DNA of 21,714 nt. It comes from DATBLE01 sp038248655. Lineage in GTDB: Bacteria > Actinomycetota > Thermoleophilia > Gaiellales > Gaiellaceae. This document shows, piece by piece, positions 1 through 6,881 of this stretch. The notes beneath the pieces were generated by a model that was not told the DNA's origin, did not search any database, and was given only the letters and a program-made list of their open reading frames with translations. Position 1 is the first letter of the stretch. Each line of letters begins with the position of its first letter. The position numbers were made by a program, and so were the translations under genes. Where the stretch lies: assembly GCA_038248655.1 (NCBI GenBank), contig JBBRXG010000048.1, positions 1 through 21,714 of the forward strand. Reading direction: 5' to 3'.

Positions 1-52
1 GCAGAGCGTGCAGATCGGCCCTGTCACGGGCGAGCGGATCGTCGGTAGCCAT
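1..52 (-). CDS. start of a minus-strand gene cut by the left edge, possibly SnoaL-like
   Basis: An ATG at 52 on the minus strand opens a reading frame that leaves the window after 17 codons. The visible N-terminus reads MATDDPLARDRADLHAL. The pattern 'DRADLHAL' resembles the first helix of SnoaL/NTF2-like proteins, which often begin with an Asp-Arg-Ala-x-Ile-His pattern. A weak GGG precedes the ATG. It lies about 100 bases downstream of the TetR remnant on the same strand and could have been regulated by it. The stub is far too short for a firm family call. Confidence 0.35.
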   Translation of the reverse strand, partial: MATDDPLARDRADLHAL

Positions 53-148
53 CCCTAGCGGGGCTGTCACGATCGTCTTCAACTATGGCAACAGGTCACG
101 AGCTTCGTTATCGCCAGGACCGGTCATCCGGATAGCCCATTCTCAGGA

Positions 149-660
149 TCACTTGCGTCGCTCCCGGCCCTGACCGTCCGTTTGGGTGGGGAGGCGCGGT
201 GGGCGGAGCATCGCCTCGATCGGTCCGGCCGTTTGCTTGACGTCCAGCTCGGTGTCGACGAGGCGGTGGAAGAGAAGGCCGTCCAGGGCGGCCGCGAGCA
301 GCACAGCCGTTGCCCCGAGGTTCAGCGCCGGGTCGAGCTCGCCGTCGTTCTGCGCCGACTCGAGTCGCTCGAGGATGAGTGCGCGGAAGCGGCGGGACGC
401 GCGCCGCGTCCAGCGGCAAAACGCCGGATCTCGGGTCGCCTTCACCATCGCCTCGGCCAGAATGGTCGAGCCCGGTGTGCGCTGCCCCTCGTTCTCGAGC
501 CAGTCGAGGATCGCCTCGACCCCGTCCTGGATCGTGGCGCCCGACGCGAACGCGTCGATCGACGGGCCGAGCTCCTGGATCAGCGCGTACTCGGCGGCCT
601 CCAGCAGAAGCGCCGCCATCGAACCGAAGTGATAGTGGACGAAGCCGGCCAGGGGGCGTC
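149..660 (-). pseudogene. 5'-truncated TetR-family regulator
   Basis: The frame ending at 149 encodes the end of a TetR recognition helix (LAGFVHYHFGSMAALL, the usual 'YHFgSkeaLL' position) followed by a complete all-helical ligand-binding domain of about 150 residues. TetR proteins need about 40 more residues for the first two helices of the HTH. Here the frame meets TGA at about 660 and nothing HTH-like is visible further upstream. The nearest usable start (ATG at 619) lies after the HTH, so any product could not bind DNA in the normal way. The truncation point coincides with the approach to the divergent membrane-protein gene, which suggests a rearrangement junction. A single in-frame stop with a diverged N-terminus is less likely. 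Confidence 0.7.
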
Positions 661-700
661 ACGCCAGCCTCGCCGGAGCAGGCCAGGACCCTGTCGCGGC

Positions 701-1489
701 GTGATCGGGGTCAGGCAGACTCCAATTGTGCGCGGAGGCAAGACGCTCACCCTGCTGGGTTCGACTGCTGTGGTCGGGGCGGGTACCGCAGCGACCCAAT
801 TGGCCGGTTTGCCGGTCCAGTCGCTCGCGGCGACGCCGCGGGCGGTCGAGGATGGTCGCGTATGGCTCCTGGTCACAAGCGGGCTGCTTGCTGACGATCC
901 GTGGGTTCCGTCGCTGCTCGGGTTCGCGATCGTGTTGACGGTTTCCGTGCGGGTGCTGTCCGGGCCCCTGGTCGCGATGGTGGCTGCGGCTGGCCAGATT
1001 GGCTCGGCACTCGTGGTATACGCGGTGATTTGGATGGCGCGATTCGCGGAGCCGCATGCGTTTGGCTCCGTATACCGACTCGACGACTACGGGACTTCGA
1101 CGATGATCGCCGCCTGGATCGGTGCTGTGGGTTATGTCGGCTGGAATCGCTTCCCCGACCGAGGCGGTCACGTGCTGGTGGTCGTCGGTTGTCTCGGCTG
1201 TCTCGGGATCGGCCTGGCGTGCCGCCCGGATGTGACGTTCCTCGACAGCGAGCACCTCATCGCTTTTGCGATCGGCGCCACGTTGCCAGCAGTACTCCCG
1301 CGGACAAGCCTTGCCGCTCTCCGCCACGGCGCCAGGATCGCGGCGACAGCGGTAGGCGTCGTCCCTTTGTCGCGGCGGCTTGCCCAGCGGGCGAGCGAGG
1401 TTGTCGCGGCCGGGTCGGCTCGTCGAGGATGCGGCCCTCCTCGCGCGGGCTTCGCTCCTGCACCGGGTCGCGCGGGCGGTCGCCATTAG
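701..1489 (+). CDS. polytopic membrane protein, rhomboid-like fold, probably not catalytic
   Basis: About 262 residues from a GTG at 701 (GTG at 728 is an alternative; neither has a strong ribosome binding site). At least five hydrophobic segments are visible: TLTLLGSTAVVGAGTAATQLAG, VPSLLGFAIVLTVSVRVL, LVAMVAAAGQIGSALVVYAVIWM, MIAAWIGAVGYVGW and VLVVVGCLGCLGIGLAC, then HLIAFAIGATLPAVL. The segment 'EDGRVWLLVTSGLL' before the second helix matches the rhomboid 'g.~WRl~Ts' signature. 'DDYGTSTMIAAW' sits where rhomboids carry GxSG, but the Gly-x-Ser-Gly serine motif is not intact. I therefore read it as a rhomboid-like pseudoprotease or related membrane protein. The last ~60 residues are Arg/Ala-rich and overlap the end of the opposite-strand antitoxin gene by a few bases. 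Confidence 0.6.
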   Translation: MIGVRQTPIVRGGKTLTLLGSTAVVGAGTAATQLAGLPVQSLAATPRAVEDGRVWLLVTSGLLADDPWVPSLLGFAIVLTVSVRVLSGPLVAMVAAAGQIGSALVVYAVIWMARFAEPHAFGSVYRLDDYGTSTMIAAWIGAVGYVGWNRFPDRGGHVLVVVGCLGCLGIGLACRPDVTFLDSEHLIAFAIGATLPAVLPRTSLAALRHGARIAATAVGVVPLSRRLAQRASEVVAAGSARRGCGPPRAGFAPAPGRAGGRH

Positions 1490-1734
1490 CCGGCCGCGAG
1501 GAACCGCGCCTCGTGCGCCGGCGCCTGCGGCAGGTCGTCGGCGTCACTCGCGCGACGTCCGGAAGTCGACGCTCCCAGGCCGATGAACGAGAGCTTCCGT
1601 GCCTCGCCGGAGGTCTCGGCGGGGAGCGATTCGGCCAACTCGGCGATCACGACGTCGATGCAGACGCCACGCCGCTCTGCCTCGGCGCGGAGACGCGCGA
1701 GCGTGCTCTCGGAGAGCTCAACGGTGATCGCCAT
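1486..1734 (-). CDS. VapB-like ribbon-helix-helix antitoxin, no toxin beside it
   Basis: 82 residues from the ATG at 1734. The N-terminus 'MAITVELSESTLARLRAEAERRG' has the alternating beta strand followed by helix typical of RHH antitoxins, and 'IDVVIAELAESLP' is the second helix. 'KLSFIGLGAS' matches the C-terminal toxin-binding linker common in actinobacterial VapB proteins. In those systems the PIN toxin follows directly. Here the next sequence downstream on the minus strand is covered by the converging membrane-protein gene and no PIN domain is seen. The tail (DADDLPQAPAHEARFLAAG) lacks the usual acidic LAEGFG-type ending, so the C-terminus may be rewritten by a rearrangement. Confidence 0.65.
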   Translation of the reverse strand: MAITVELSESTLARLRAEAERRGVCIDVVIAELAESLPAETSGEARKLSFIGLGASTSGRRASDADDLPQAPAHEARFLAAG

Positions 1735-1780
1735 GCGATCAGTACAGGAGCGGCCGGTTGCCGTCTGGCCGCCGCCGCGG

Positions 1781-2248
1781 CTAGCTCCCCGGTGGGGGCG
1801 CAGCGACGAGGAAGTCGAAGCGGACGGGGCCGGCGCGCCCGCTCGGCTTGACGAGCTTGAAGTGCCAGGTCGCCCGCGGCATTGGACACCACTCCTCGCT
1901 CTGCGTGCAGGCGACGAAGCGGCCCGTGTGCCGGCAGGAGAGCGACGGATCGGTCCGGCCTTTCCAGCTGATGACGCGGGCTCCGGCAAGATGCGGAATT
2001 CGCGCGTCAACGACAATGCGAACGCCGCGGATGATGGTCAGCCGGTTGAGGAGGATGACGCCGCTCCGCTCGCGGACCGTGAACGTTCGCACTGCGCGAC
2101 CCGGTCCGAGCTGAAACGTGCGGCTCGTTTGGAAGCTGGCCGTCGCCGGGCGCGTCAGAGCTCGCTGGCTGTGTGCTGTAGCCGGCATCGCTGGCAGGAG
2201 CGTCGCGATCCCCGCCGCGATTGAGCTCGTTCCCGTGCGCAGGGTCAT
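1781..2248 (-). CDS. secreted protein of unknown function with three cysteines
   Basis: 155 residues. The N-terminus MTLRTGTSSIAAGIATLLPA-MPATAHS looks like a signal peptide with an Ala-rich cleavage region near residue 26. The mature part is beta-rich with no domain I recognise. Its centre carries 'LSCRHTGRFVACTQSEEWCP', three Cys within 18 residues, suggesting at least one disulphide in an exported protein. It is the third of three minus-strand secreted genes, 54 bases after the beta-propeller-like gene, so probably the same transcript. Confidence 0.6.
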   Translation of the reverse strand: MTLRTGTSSIAAGIATLLPAMPATAHSQRALTRPATASFQTSRTFQLGPGRAVRTFTVRERSGVILLNRLTIIRGVRIVVDARIPHLAGARVISWKGRTDPSLSCRHTGRFVACTQSEEWCPMPRATWHFKLVKPSGRAGPVRFDFLVAAPPPGS

Positions 2249-2302
2249 GTCGGAGATACGCAGTTCGGCCTGCTGAAGGTCCCGGGCCGCCCGCCCTCCG
2301 CA

Positions 2303-3430
2303 TCAGCGCCTGCTGTTGATTGCGAGCATGGTGGTGTACTGGCAGCAGCGGAGCGGCAGCGGGTAGCTGTGACCGCTGCGGAGGTTCAACGCGCGGAGCC
2401 GTTCGCCGGGGCCCTGGTAGAAGAGCCATGCTCCGTCGGGCGACCAGGCGGTCCGTGCGTAGAGGCGAGCTGTGGATCGCGGGACGGCAGTCGGCCTGCG
2501 ACCGCCCGTCAACCGCAGCACGAACAACCGCGTCCGGCCCTTGCTTGCCGGAGCGGTCGCGGCAGCGGCAGCGACCATCGTGTCGTCGGGAGCGATCGCC
2601 GTGATGGCGCCGAAGCCGGGTGGCGCCCAGCCGATCGTTCCCGGGGGTGCGGGAAACGTCCGCCGTGCTCGCGTGACCAGGTCGACGGCGTTCAGCGTCG
2701 CGCACGCATGATAGCCGACCGGCGTGCGCGGGAAGCCCGAGGTCGCCTCCTCGACGCGGCAGCCCGAGGCGTAGACGACAAGCCGAGAATCGCTCGCAAA
2801 GCCGCTCTCCTCGCGCAGCCGGTGCAGGTTCGCGACCACGCGGGGCGACCGGCCCGCCGTCCAGGTCTGGAGGGCTCCGTGCTGCGACACGAGAACGAGT
2901 CCTGCGGAGCTTCCCTCGACGACGCCGGCGGTGCCCACCGGCAACCGGAGTGGTGGGGCGCGCCGCCCCGCCGGAACGGACACCGATTGGACGCTGACGG
3001 GTCGCCCGGTCGAATGACCCGCGCGCACGAGCAACACATGATCGGCGGCGGCTGCGGGCACGAAGAAGGTCGCGCGCCCGAGGACGTGCGGGCGACCGCT
3101 GAGCGTGCTCGTGATCGCGCTGACGCCGCGGTCGCCGTTGTAGACGAGCCATCGACCGACCGGAAACAGCGGCACCGGGAAATCACCGGGCGCGATGCCT
3201 GGGATCAGACGCACGGACTGGTGGCCGGTGCTCAGCTCGGCAACGGTGACAGTCCTACCAGCGCCGCCGCTCGGGTAGACGAACACTGGCGCGCCGGCGG
3301 GCCAGAACAGGAGCGTCGTCGGGCCACCGATCTCGTCACCTGGCCCGTCGGCGAGCGCGGCAGCGGCGACCATCGCAAGCGCAGCCGCTGCCACGAGTGC
3401 CGCGATCAGGCGGTGTGTGCCGTGTCTCAC
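2303..3430 (-). CDS. secreted beta-propeller-like (TolB/WD40-type) protein
   Basis: 375 residues from a GTG at 3430. The signal peptide is clear: MRHGTHR, a hydrophobic Ala-rich core, then cleavage near 'ALA-DGPG'. The rest is made of repeated beta-rich stretches of about 45 residues, with blade-like ends such as 'TAWSPDGAWLFYQGPGERLRAL', 'AIAPDDTMVAAAAA' and 'FASDSRLVVYASG'. These S/P-D-G/D-x-hydrophobic patterns are typical of TolB-like or WD40-like propellers. No catalytic motif is visible. Its start overlaps the stop of the upstream secreted gene (GTGA at 3427-3430), indicating translational coupling. Function is unknown; a surface binding or scaffold role is inference from the fold. Confidence 0.65.
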   Translation of the reverse strand: MRHGTHRLIAALVAAAALAMVAAAALADGPGDEIGGPTTLLFWPAGAPVFVYPSGGAGRTVTVAELSTGHQSVRLIPGIAPGDFPVPLFPVGRWLVYNGDRGVSAITSTLSGRPHVLGRATFFVPAAAADHVLLVRAGHSTGRPVSVQSVSVPAGRRAPPLRLPVGTAGVVEGSSAGLVLVSQHGALQTWTAGRSPRVVANLHRLREESGFASDSRLVVYASGCRVEEATSGFPRTPVGYHACATLNAVDLVTRARRTFPAPPGTIGWAPPGFGAITAIAPDDTMVAAAAATAPASKGRTRLFVLRLTGGRRPTAVPRSTARLYARTAWSPDGAWLFYQGPGERLRALNLRSGHSYPLPLRCCQYTTMLAINSRR

Positions 3431-4047
3431 CAGCCCGAGGTGCCGTAGTCGGGGCCGGGCACCGCAAGTGGAATCGATCGCTGCAAAGCTCGACCGCTGA
3501 CGTCGATGCGGAAGCAGCCGGTGCGGCCGATCCGCAGCTCCGTACGAACGATGCGCCAGCCTCTCCGGGGCGCGATCCGCAACCGGCTCGCGAAGCGCAG
3601 CGGGCGCGTGCCGCAGGAGACGACCGGCGATCTGACCGTGCAGCTGCTGGCGCCATCGGTCGAGAAGCCGAGGGACGTTCTACGACCCGGACGCCCGAGG
3701 CGCCGGCCGGTGACCGTGACGGCACCGGTGTACCGCGGCGCGATCGCGACCAGCGCCCGATGCAGGTAGTAACTGGCGCTGTCGAGTTCATCGCCGTCGC
3801 GGGCGATGCTCGTGCGGCTCGAGAGCGCAACCAAATAGACCGGGCCGGCGCGGAGGCCCAGCGTCGCCGGCCGCACCCACGGGAAAAACCGCGAGGCGAC
3901 CGCCCGCAGCGGCACGGGCAGCGGCCGCTCCGCCGGCATCGAACGGCAGCGGAGCTGCCACGGGTTGCCGGCCGACGCTCCCGAACCGCCGAGCAGAAGC
4001 AGACCGGCGAGCATCAAGACGACGGCGCCACTCGCGCGAACGTTCAT
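3427..4047 (-). CDS. secreted protein of unknown function, first of a secreted trio
   Basis: 206 residues from the ATG at 4047. I chose it over the GTG at 4077 because it starts directly at a textbook signal peptide: MNVRASG, core AVVLMLAGLLLLGG, cleavage near 'ASA-GNPW'. The mature part holds four Cys (LRCRS, SSCTVRSPVVSCG, TGCFRI), probably disulphide-bonded outside the cell, and several beta strands. I recognise no family. Its stop overlaps the GTG of the propeller-like gene by 4 bases, so the two products are probably made in fixed ratio. Confidence 0.6.
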   Translation of the reverse strand: MNVRASGAVVLMLAGLLLLGGSGASAGNPWQLRCRSMPAERPLPVPLRAVASRFFPWVRPATLGLRAGPVYLVALSSRTSIARDGDELDSASYYLHRALVAIAPRYTGAVTVTGRRLGRPGRRTSLGFSTDGASSCTVRSPVVSCGTRPLRFASRLRIAPRRGWRIVRTELRIGRTGCFRIDVSGRALQRSIPLAVPGPDYGTSGW

Positions 4048-4104
4048 TGGTGAACAGTACGACCCGGGCTGGCCCACGAGTCCCCAACGGACGCCTACGC
4101 GAGG

Positions 4105-4353
4105 TCAGGCGACGGTTTCGCGAAGACGTCGTTGCTGATCGTCAGCGCGCACGGCGACGGTGTTGATGCGCTCGTCCGGTTCGCCCGCAAGCTTGAGCTC
4201 GTGGGAGGGCAGAGGAAGGCTGCATTCGCCGCACGTGTGGCCGCCTTTGTGGGAAGCGGATCCGCTTCGTGGACTCTTGGTTGGTTGCGTTCGAACATGG
4301 AAGGTCTGCTTCTGTTCAGGCAAAGCTGTCTGTGCGAGCGGTTGCTGGGTCAT
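4105..4353 (-). CDS. small CGEC-motif protein
   Basis: 82 residues from the ATG at 4353, supported by a strong ribosome binding site (AAGGAAGGAAG ending about 7 bases upstream). The first 38 residues are polar and probably disordered. The centre has 'HTCGECSLPLPSHEL', a CxxC with nearby His residues that could bind zinc or act in redox chemistry. The C-terminus is charged (DERINTVAVRADDQQRRLRE). It follows the DUF3995 gene by 56 bases on the same strand and is probably co-transcribed. No family recognised; it is called a gene from its start signal and amino-acid pattern. Confidence 0.5.
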   Translation of the reverse strand: MTQQPLAQTALPEQKQTFHVRTQPTKSPRSGSASHKGGHTCGECSLPLPSHELKLAGEPDERINTVAVRADDQQRRLRETVA

Positions 4354-4409
4354 GCGGTTTCTTCCTTCCTTGCGTTGGTTTCTGTGTGGTGGCCGGTAGG
4401 TCATGGGAG

Positions 4410-5024
4410 TCACAGTCGGCGCGCGGCTACGGGGTCGGCGATTCCGGCGAGCGGAGCAGGGTGTCGTCGGCTCCGCGAGGCCGAACCAGCCAGTCGCGCC
4501 GCGTAGGCGAAGAGGATGCCGCCGATGAAGAAGATCGAGTCGATGGAGATGGTGGACAGCTTCGTGTAGGTGGTCGGGTGGGCGCTGTCGAGGACGTCTT
4601 TGGTGCTGAGGCCGGTGAGTCCGCCGTCGTAAAGGCCGCTGAAGCGCAGGGCGTCGTCGACCCAACCGGAGCCGCCGCGAGCGAGAAGAACGACCGCTCC
4701 CGCCCACATCAACCCGACAAGCAGCCGGCGCGGCAGCCGCCGCCCCCAGGACCAGGCGAGCGCGCTCGGCACCACCAGCCCGGCGGCGAACATGCCGCCG
4801 GCGACGACGGTGAAGATCCAGCTGACCACGCTCGAGGGCGTGGGGGCCAGCGGGTTGGCCTGGTCACCGAAGCCGACCCGCCCGCCCATGAACCAATAGA
4901 CGTGGCACGCGATGAAGGCGATCGTCCACCAGAGAGCCAAGGTCGCCGCCCTCGCTCCGCGCCGTGACGACGGCTCCGGCGCCTCCTCGAGCGGCGCAAC
5001 GGTCGGGTAGGGCTCGACGCTCAT
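4410..5024 (-). CDS. DUF3995-type integral membrane protein
   Basis: 204 residues from the ATG at 5024, which has GGAAGGAGAT about 5 bases upstream; a longer start at 5054 lacks such a site. After a Pro/Glu-rich cytoplasmic N-terminus, four hydrophobic segments are visible: ALWWTIAFIACHVYWFMGG, SWIFTVVAGGMFAAGLVVPSAL, LLVGLMWAGAVVLLARGG and SIFFIGGILFAYAARLAG. The 'HVYWFMGG' motif at the end of the first helix is characteristic of the DUF3995 family of four-helix membrane proteins. The family's role is not known. It is divergent from the YCII/sigma operon, separated by about 260 bases that must hold both promoters, so regulation by that sigma factor is possible but not shown. Confidence 0.7.
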   Translation of the reverse strand: MSVEPYPTVAPLEEAPEPSSRRGARAATLALWWTIAFIACHVYWFMGGRVGFGDQANPLAPTPSSVVSWIFTVVAGGMFAAGLVVPSALAWSWGRRLPRRLLVGLMWAGAVVLLARGGSGWVDDALRFSGLYDGGLTGLSTKDVLDSAHPTTYTKLSTISIDSIFFIGGILFAYAARLAGSASRSRRHPAPLAGIADPVAARRL

Positions 5025-5288
5025 TGGGATCTCCTTCCGTTCTGTTGTGCTCATGTCGGGTGCAGGCGAGGAGTTAGCAAGCCCACGCCGGGACCACGAA
5101 CGAGAGGTCGGGAGGGGGACACCTTTGCCGGCGCCCGCCGTGGTGTCGGGCTCGGTGCTACCGGTCGGACTCGTCGTGTGCGGCGCCGAAGCCGGCCGGA
5201 TCGCGGGAAGCGGTTGCCCATCCGATCGCGTGAACTTCGGGGCTGGGTGTCCCCGTGCGCTGTTTTCGTTCGTTGTAGGGAGGAGAAC
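5025..5288. other. divergent intergenic region between DUF3995 and the YCII/sigma operon
   Basis: About 260 bases with no convincing gene. It must contain the promoters for the minus-strand DUF3995 gene and the plus-strand YCII operon. A TGTCCC-type hexamer (around 5249) followed by CGTTCG roughly 15 bases on could be an ECF-type promoter for the operon, but I cannot separate this from chance in such GC-rich DNA. Confidence 0.4.
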
Positions 5289-5312
5289 ATGCTTCGAAGG
5301 AGGACAAGATGA
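5289..5312 (+). CDS. possible 7-codon leader peptide
   Basis: ATG at 5289 follows a strong ribosome binding site (GGGAGGAGAAC) and reads MLRRRTR then TGA. The TGA overlaps the ATG of the YCII gene as ATGA (5309-5312). The AGG AGG codons of this mini-frame are also the ribosome binding site of the YCII gene. It may be a coupling leader, or simply a duplicated ribosome binding site with a chance ATG. Confidence 0.25.
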   Translation: MLRRRTR

Positions 5313-5653
5313 AGTACTTGCTCCAGAACTACCCGGGCCGCTCGGCGGAGGCGTTCGAGCGGCTCTCCGCGGACGAGCAGCAGGCGATCGTCGAGGAGTA
5401 CCTCGCGATCCGGCAGTTGCCCGGGGTCGTCGGCGGCGACCAGCTGCAGCCGGTCGAGACCGCGACGACCGTCCGCGTTCGGAACGGAGAGACGCTGCTC
5501 ACGGACGGTCCCTTCATCGACGCGAAGGAGCACGTGGGCGGCTACCTCCTGGTCGAGGCGGACGATCTCGATGCGGCGCTCGAGATCGCGGCGCGGACCC
5601 CGGCGGCGCGGATGGGCGGCGCGGTCGAGGTGCGGCCGGTGGTGGAGAGGTAG
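5309..5653 (+). CDS. YCII-related DGPF-domain protein
   Basis: 114 residues from the ATG at 5309 with GAAGGAGG upstream. The protein begins with the usual MKYLLQNY strand and contains the signature 'TDGPFIDAKEHVGGYLLVEADDLDAAL' in two overlapping parts, with Asp66-Gly67-Pro68-Phe69. It has the ferredoxin-like fold of the YCII/DGPF family. DGPF proteins are the standard genomic partners of ECF42 sigma factors, and the next gene is one. Their biochemical role is not established. The frame ends with TAG at 5651-5653 and the sigma factor continues in the same frame. Confidence 0.85.
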   Translation: MKYLLQNYPGRSAEAFERLSADEQQAIVEEYLAIRQLPGVVGGDQLQPVETATTVRVRNGETLLTDGPFIDAKEHVGGYLLVEADDLDAALEIAARTPAARMGGAVEVRPVVER

Positions 5654-5656
5654 GCG

Positions 5657-6868
5657 CTGCTCGAGCAGGTCTTCCGCGACGAGTGGGGCCGCGTCGTCGC
5701 CAACCTGGTCGGCTTCCTCGGCGACTTCGACCTCGCCGAGGAGGCTGCTCAGGAGGCGTTCGCGGCCGCCGCCGAGCGTTGGCCGCGCGACGGCGCGCCG
5801 GCGAATCCGGGTGCCTGGCTGACGATCACGGCCCGCAACCGCGCGATCGACCGCCTCCGGCGCGATCGCACGCTCGCCGAGAAGACGCGCCTGCTCGACG
5901 TGCCCGAGGCCGTGGAGGACGTGATGGAGGAGACGACGTTCCCCGACGAGCGGCTGGAGCTGATCTTCACCTGCTGCCATCCGGCGCTCGGTCTCGAGGC
6001 GCAGGTCGCGCTGACCTTGCGCGCGCTCGGCGGGCTACACACGGAGGAGATCGCCCGCGCATTCCTCGTCTCCGAGGAGACGATGAAGCGGCGGCTTTCG
6101 CGGGCGAGGCGGAAGGTCAAGGATGCGGGCATCCCCTTCCGCGTCCCGGCCGACCATCTACTGCCGGAGCGGCTGGCGGCGGTGCTCGCGGTCGTCTACC
6201 TGATCTTCAACGAGGGCTACGGCGGCCGCGTCGACCTGGCGGCGGAGGCGCTCCGGCTCGGCGCGGCGCTCGCCGAGCTGATGCCGGACGAGCCCGAGGT
6301 GTACGGCCTCCAAGCGCTGATGCTGCTCGACGACGCGCGCCGCGAGGCCCGCTTCGAGGGCGGCGAGCTCGTGCTGCTGGCAGACCAGGATCGGTCGCGC
6401 TGGGACGCCGCGCAGATCGCCCGCGGGCGCGAGGCGCTGGGTCGGGCCTTCGCGCTGCAAGGCCACGGCGCGTATGTCATCCAAGCGACGATCGCGTCGC
6501 TGCACGTGGAGGAGCAGCGCGACTGGCCGCAGATCGCGGCACTCTACGGCGAGCTCGTCGCGCGAACCGGCTCCGCGGTCGTGGAGCTGAACCGCGCAAT
6601 TGCCGTGGCCGAGGCGGCGGGGGCGGAGGCAGGGCTTGTCCTCGTCGATCGGCTCGACCTCGACGGCTACCAGTACTTCCACTCGACACGTGCCGACCTG
6701 CTCCGCCGCCTCGGCCGCGCAGACGAGGCGCGCATGGAATACGAGCGCGCCCTCGCGCTCGCACACACCGAGCCGGAGCGCCACTTCCTCCAGCGGCGCC
6801 TCGCAGAAATCAGCGCGTCGCTGTCCCCTTCCGCCCCTCCCGATCGTCGTCATGACGACAAGCAATGA
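5657..6868 (+). CDS. ECF42-type RNA polymerase sigma factor (DUF6596 C-terminal region)
   Basis: About 403 residues. Sigma-2 region: LEQVFRDEWGRVVANLVGFLGDFDLAEEAAQEAF, then WPRDGAPANPGAWL and ARNRAIDRLRR. After the conserved FTCCHPAL (about 104-111) comes sigma-4, LRALGGLHTEEIARAFLVSEETMKRRLSRARRKVK. The remaining ~240 residues (LAVVYLIFNEGYGG onward) are the helical C-terminal extension typical of ECF42. There is no in-frame ATG, GTG or TTG between the TAG ending the YCII gene (5651-5653) and a GTG at 5900, which would remove all of sigma-2. The best start is CTG at 5657, giving M-LEQVFRDEW, with GGAGAGG 6 bases upstream inside the YCII gene. Stop-codon readthrough from YCII, or an error at the TAG, are alternatives. 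No membrane anti-sigma gene is nearby, as expected for ECF42. Confidence 0.85.
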   Translation: MLEQVFRDEWGRVVANLVGFLGDFDLAEEAAQEAFAAAAERWPRDGAPANPGAWLTITARNRAIDRLRRDRTLAEKTRLLDVPEAVEDVMEETTFPDERLELIFTCCHPALGLEAQVALTLRALGGLHTEEIARAFLVSEETMKRRLSRARRKVKDAGIPFRVPADHLLPERLAAVLAVVYLIFNEGYGGRVDLAAEALRLGAALAELMPDEPEVYGLQALMLLDDARREARFEGGELVLLADQDRSRWDAAQIARGREALGRAFALQGHGAYVIQATIASLHVEEQRDWPQIAALYGELVARTGSAVVELNRAIAVAEAAGAEAGLVLVDRLDLDGYQYFHSTRADLLRRLGRADEARMEYERALALAHTEPERHFLQRRLAEISASLSPSAPPDRRHDDKQ

Positions 6869-6881
6869 AAGGAGAGACAGG

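Noticed and set aside
182..700. Long plus-strand open frames across the TetR remnant
   Set aside because: They are Arg/Ala-rich antisense shadows; the minus strand shows clear TetR family sequence. Only the part after about 701 of the longest frame is a plausible protein.
2007..3152. A 381-codon minus-strand frame inside the propeller-like gene
   Set aside because: It is an Arg/Pro-rich out-of-frame shadow with no signal peptide; the overlapping frame has a signal peptide and beta-propeller patterns.
5051..5980. A long minus-strand frame antisense to YCII and sigma factor
   Set aside because: High-GC antisense shadow of two clearly recognisable genes, with no recognisable domain of its own.
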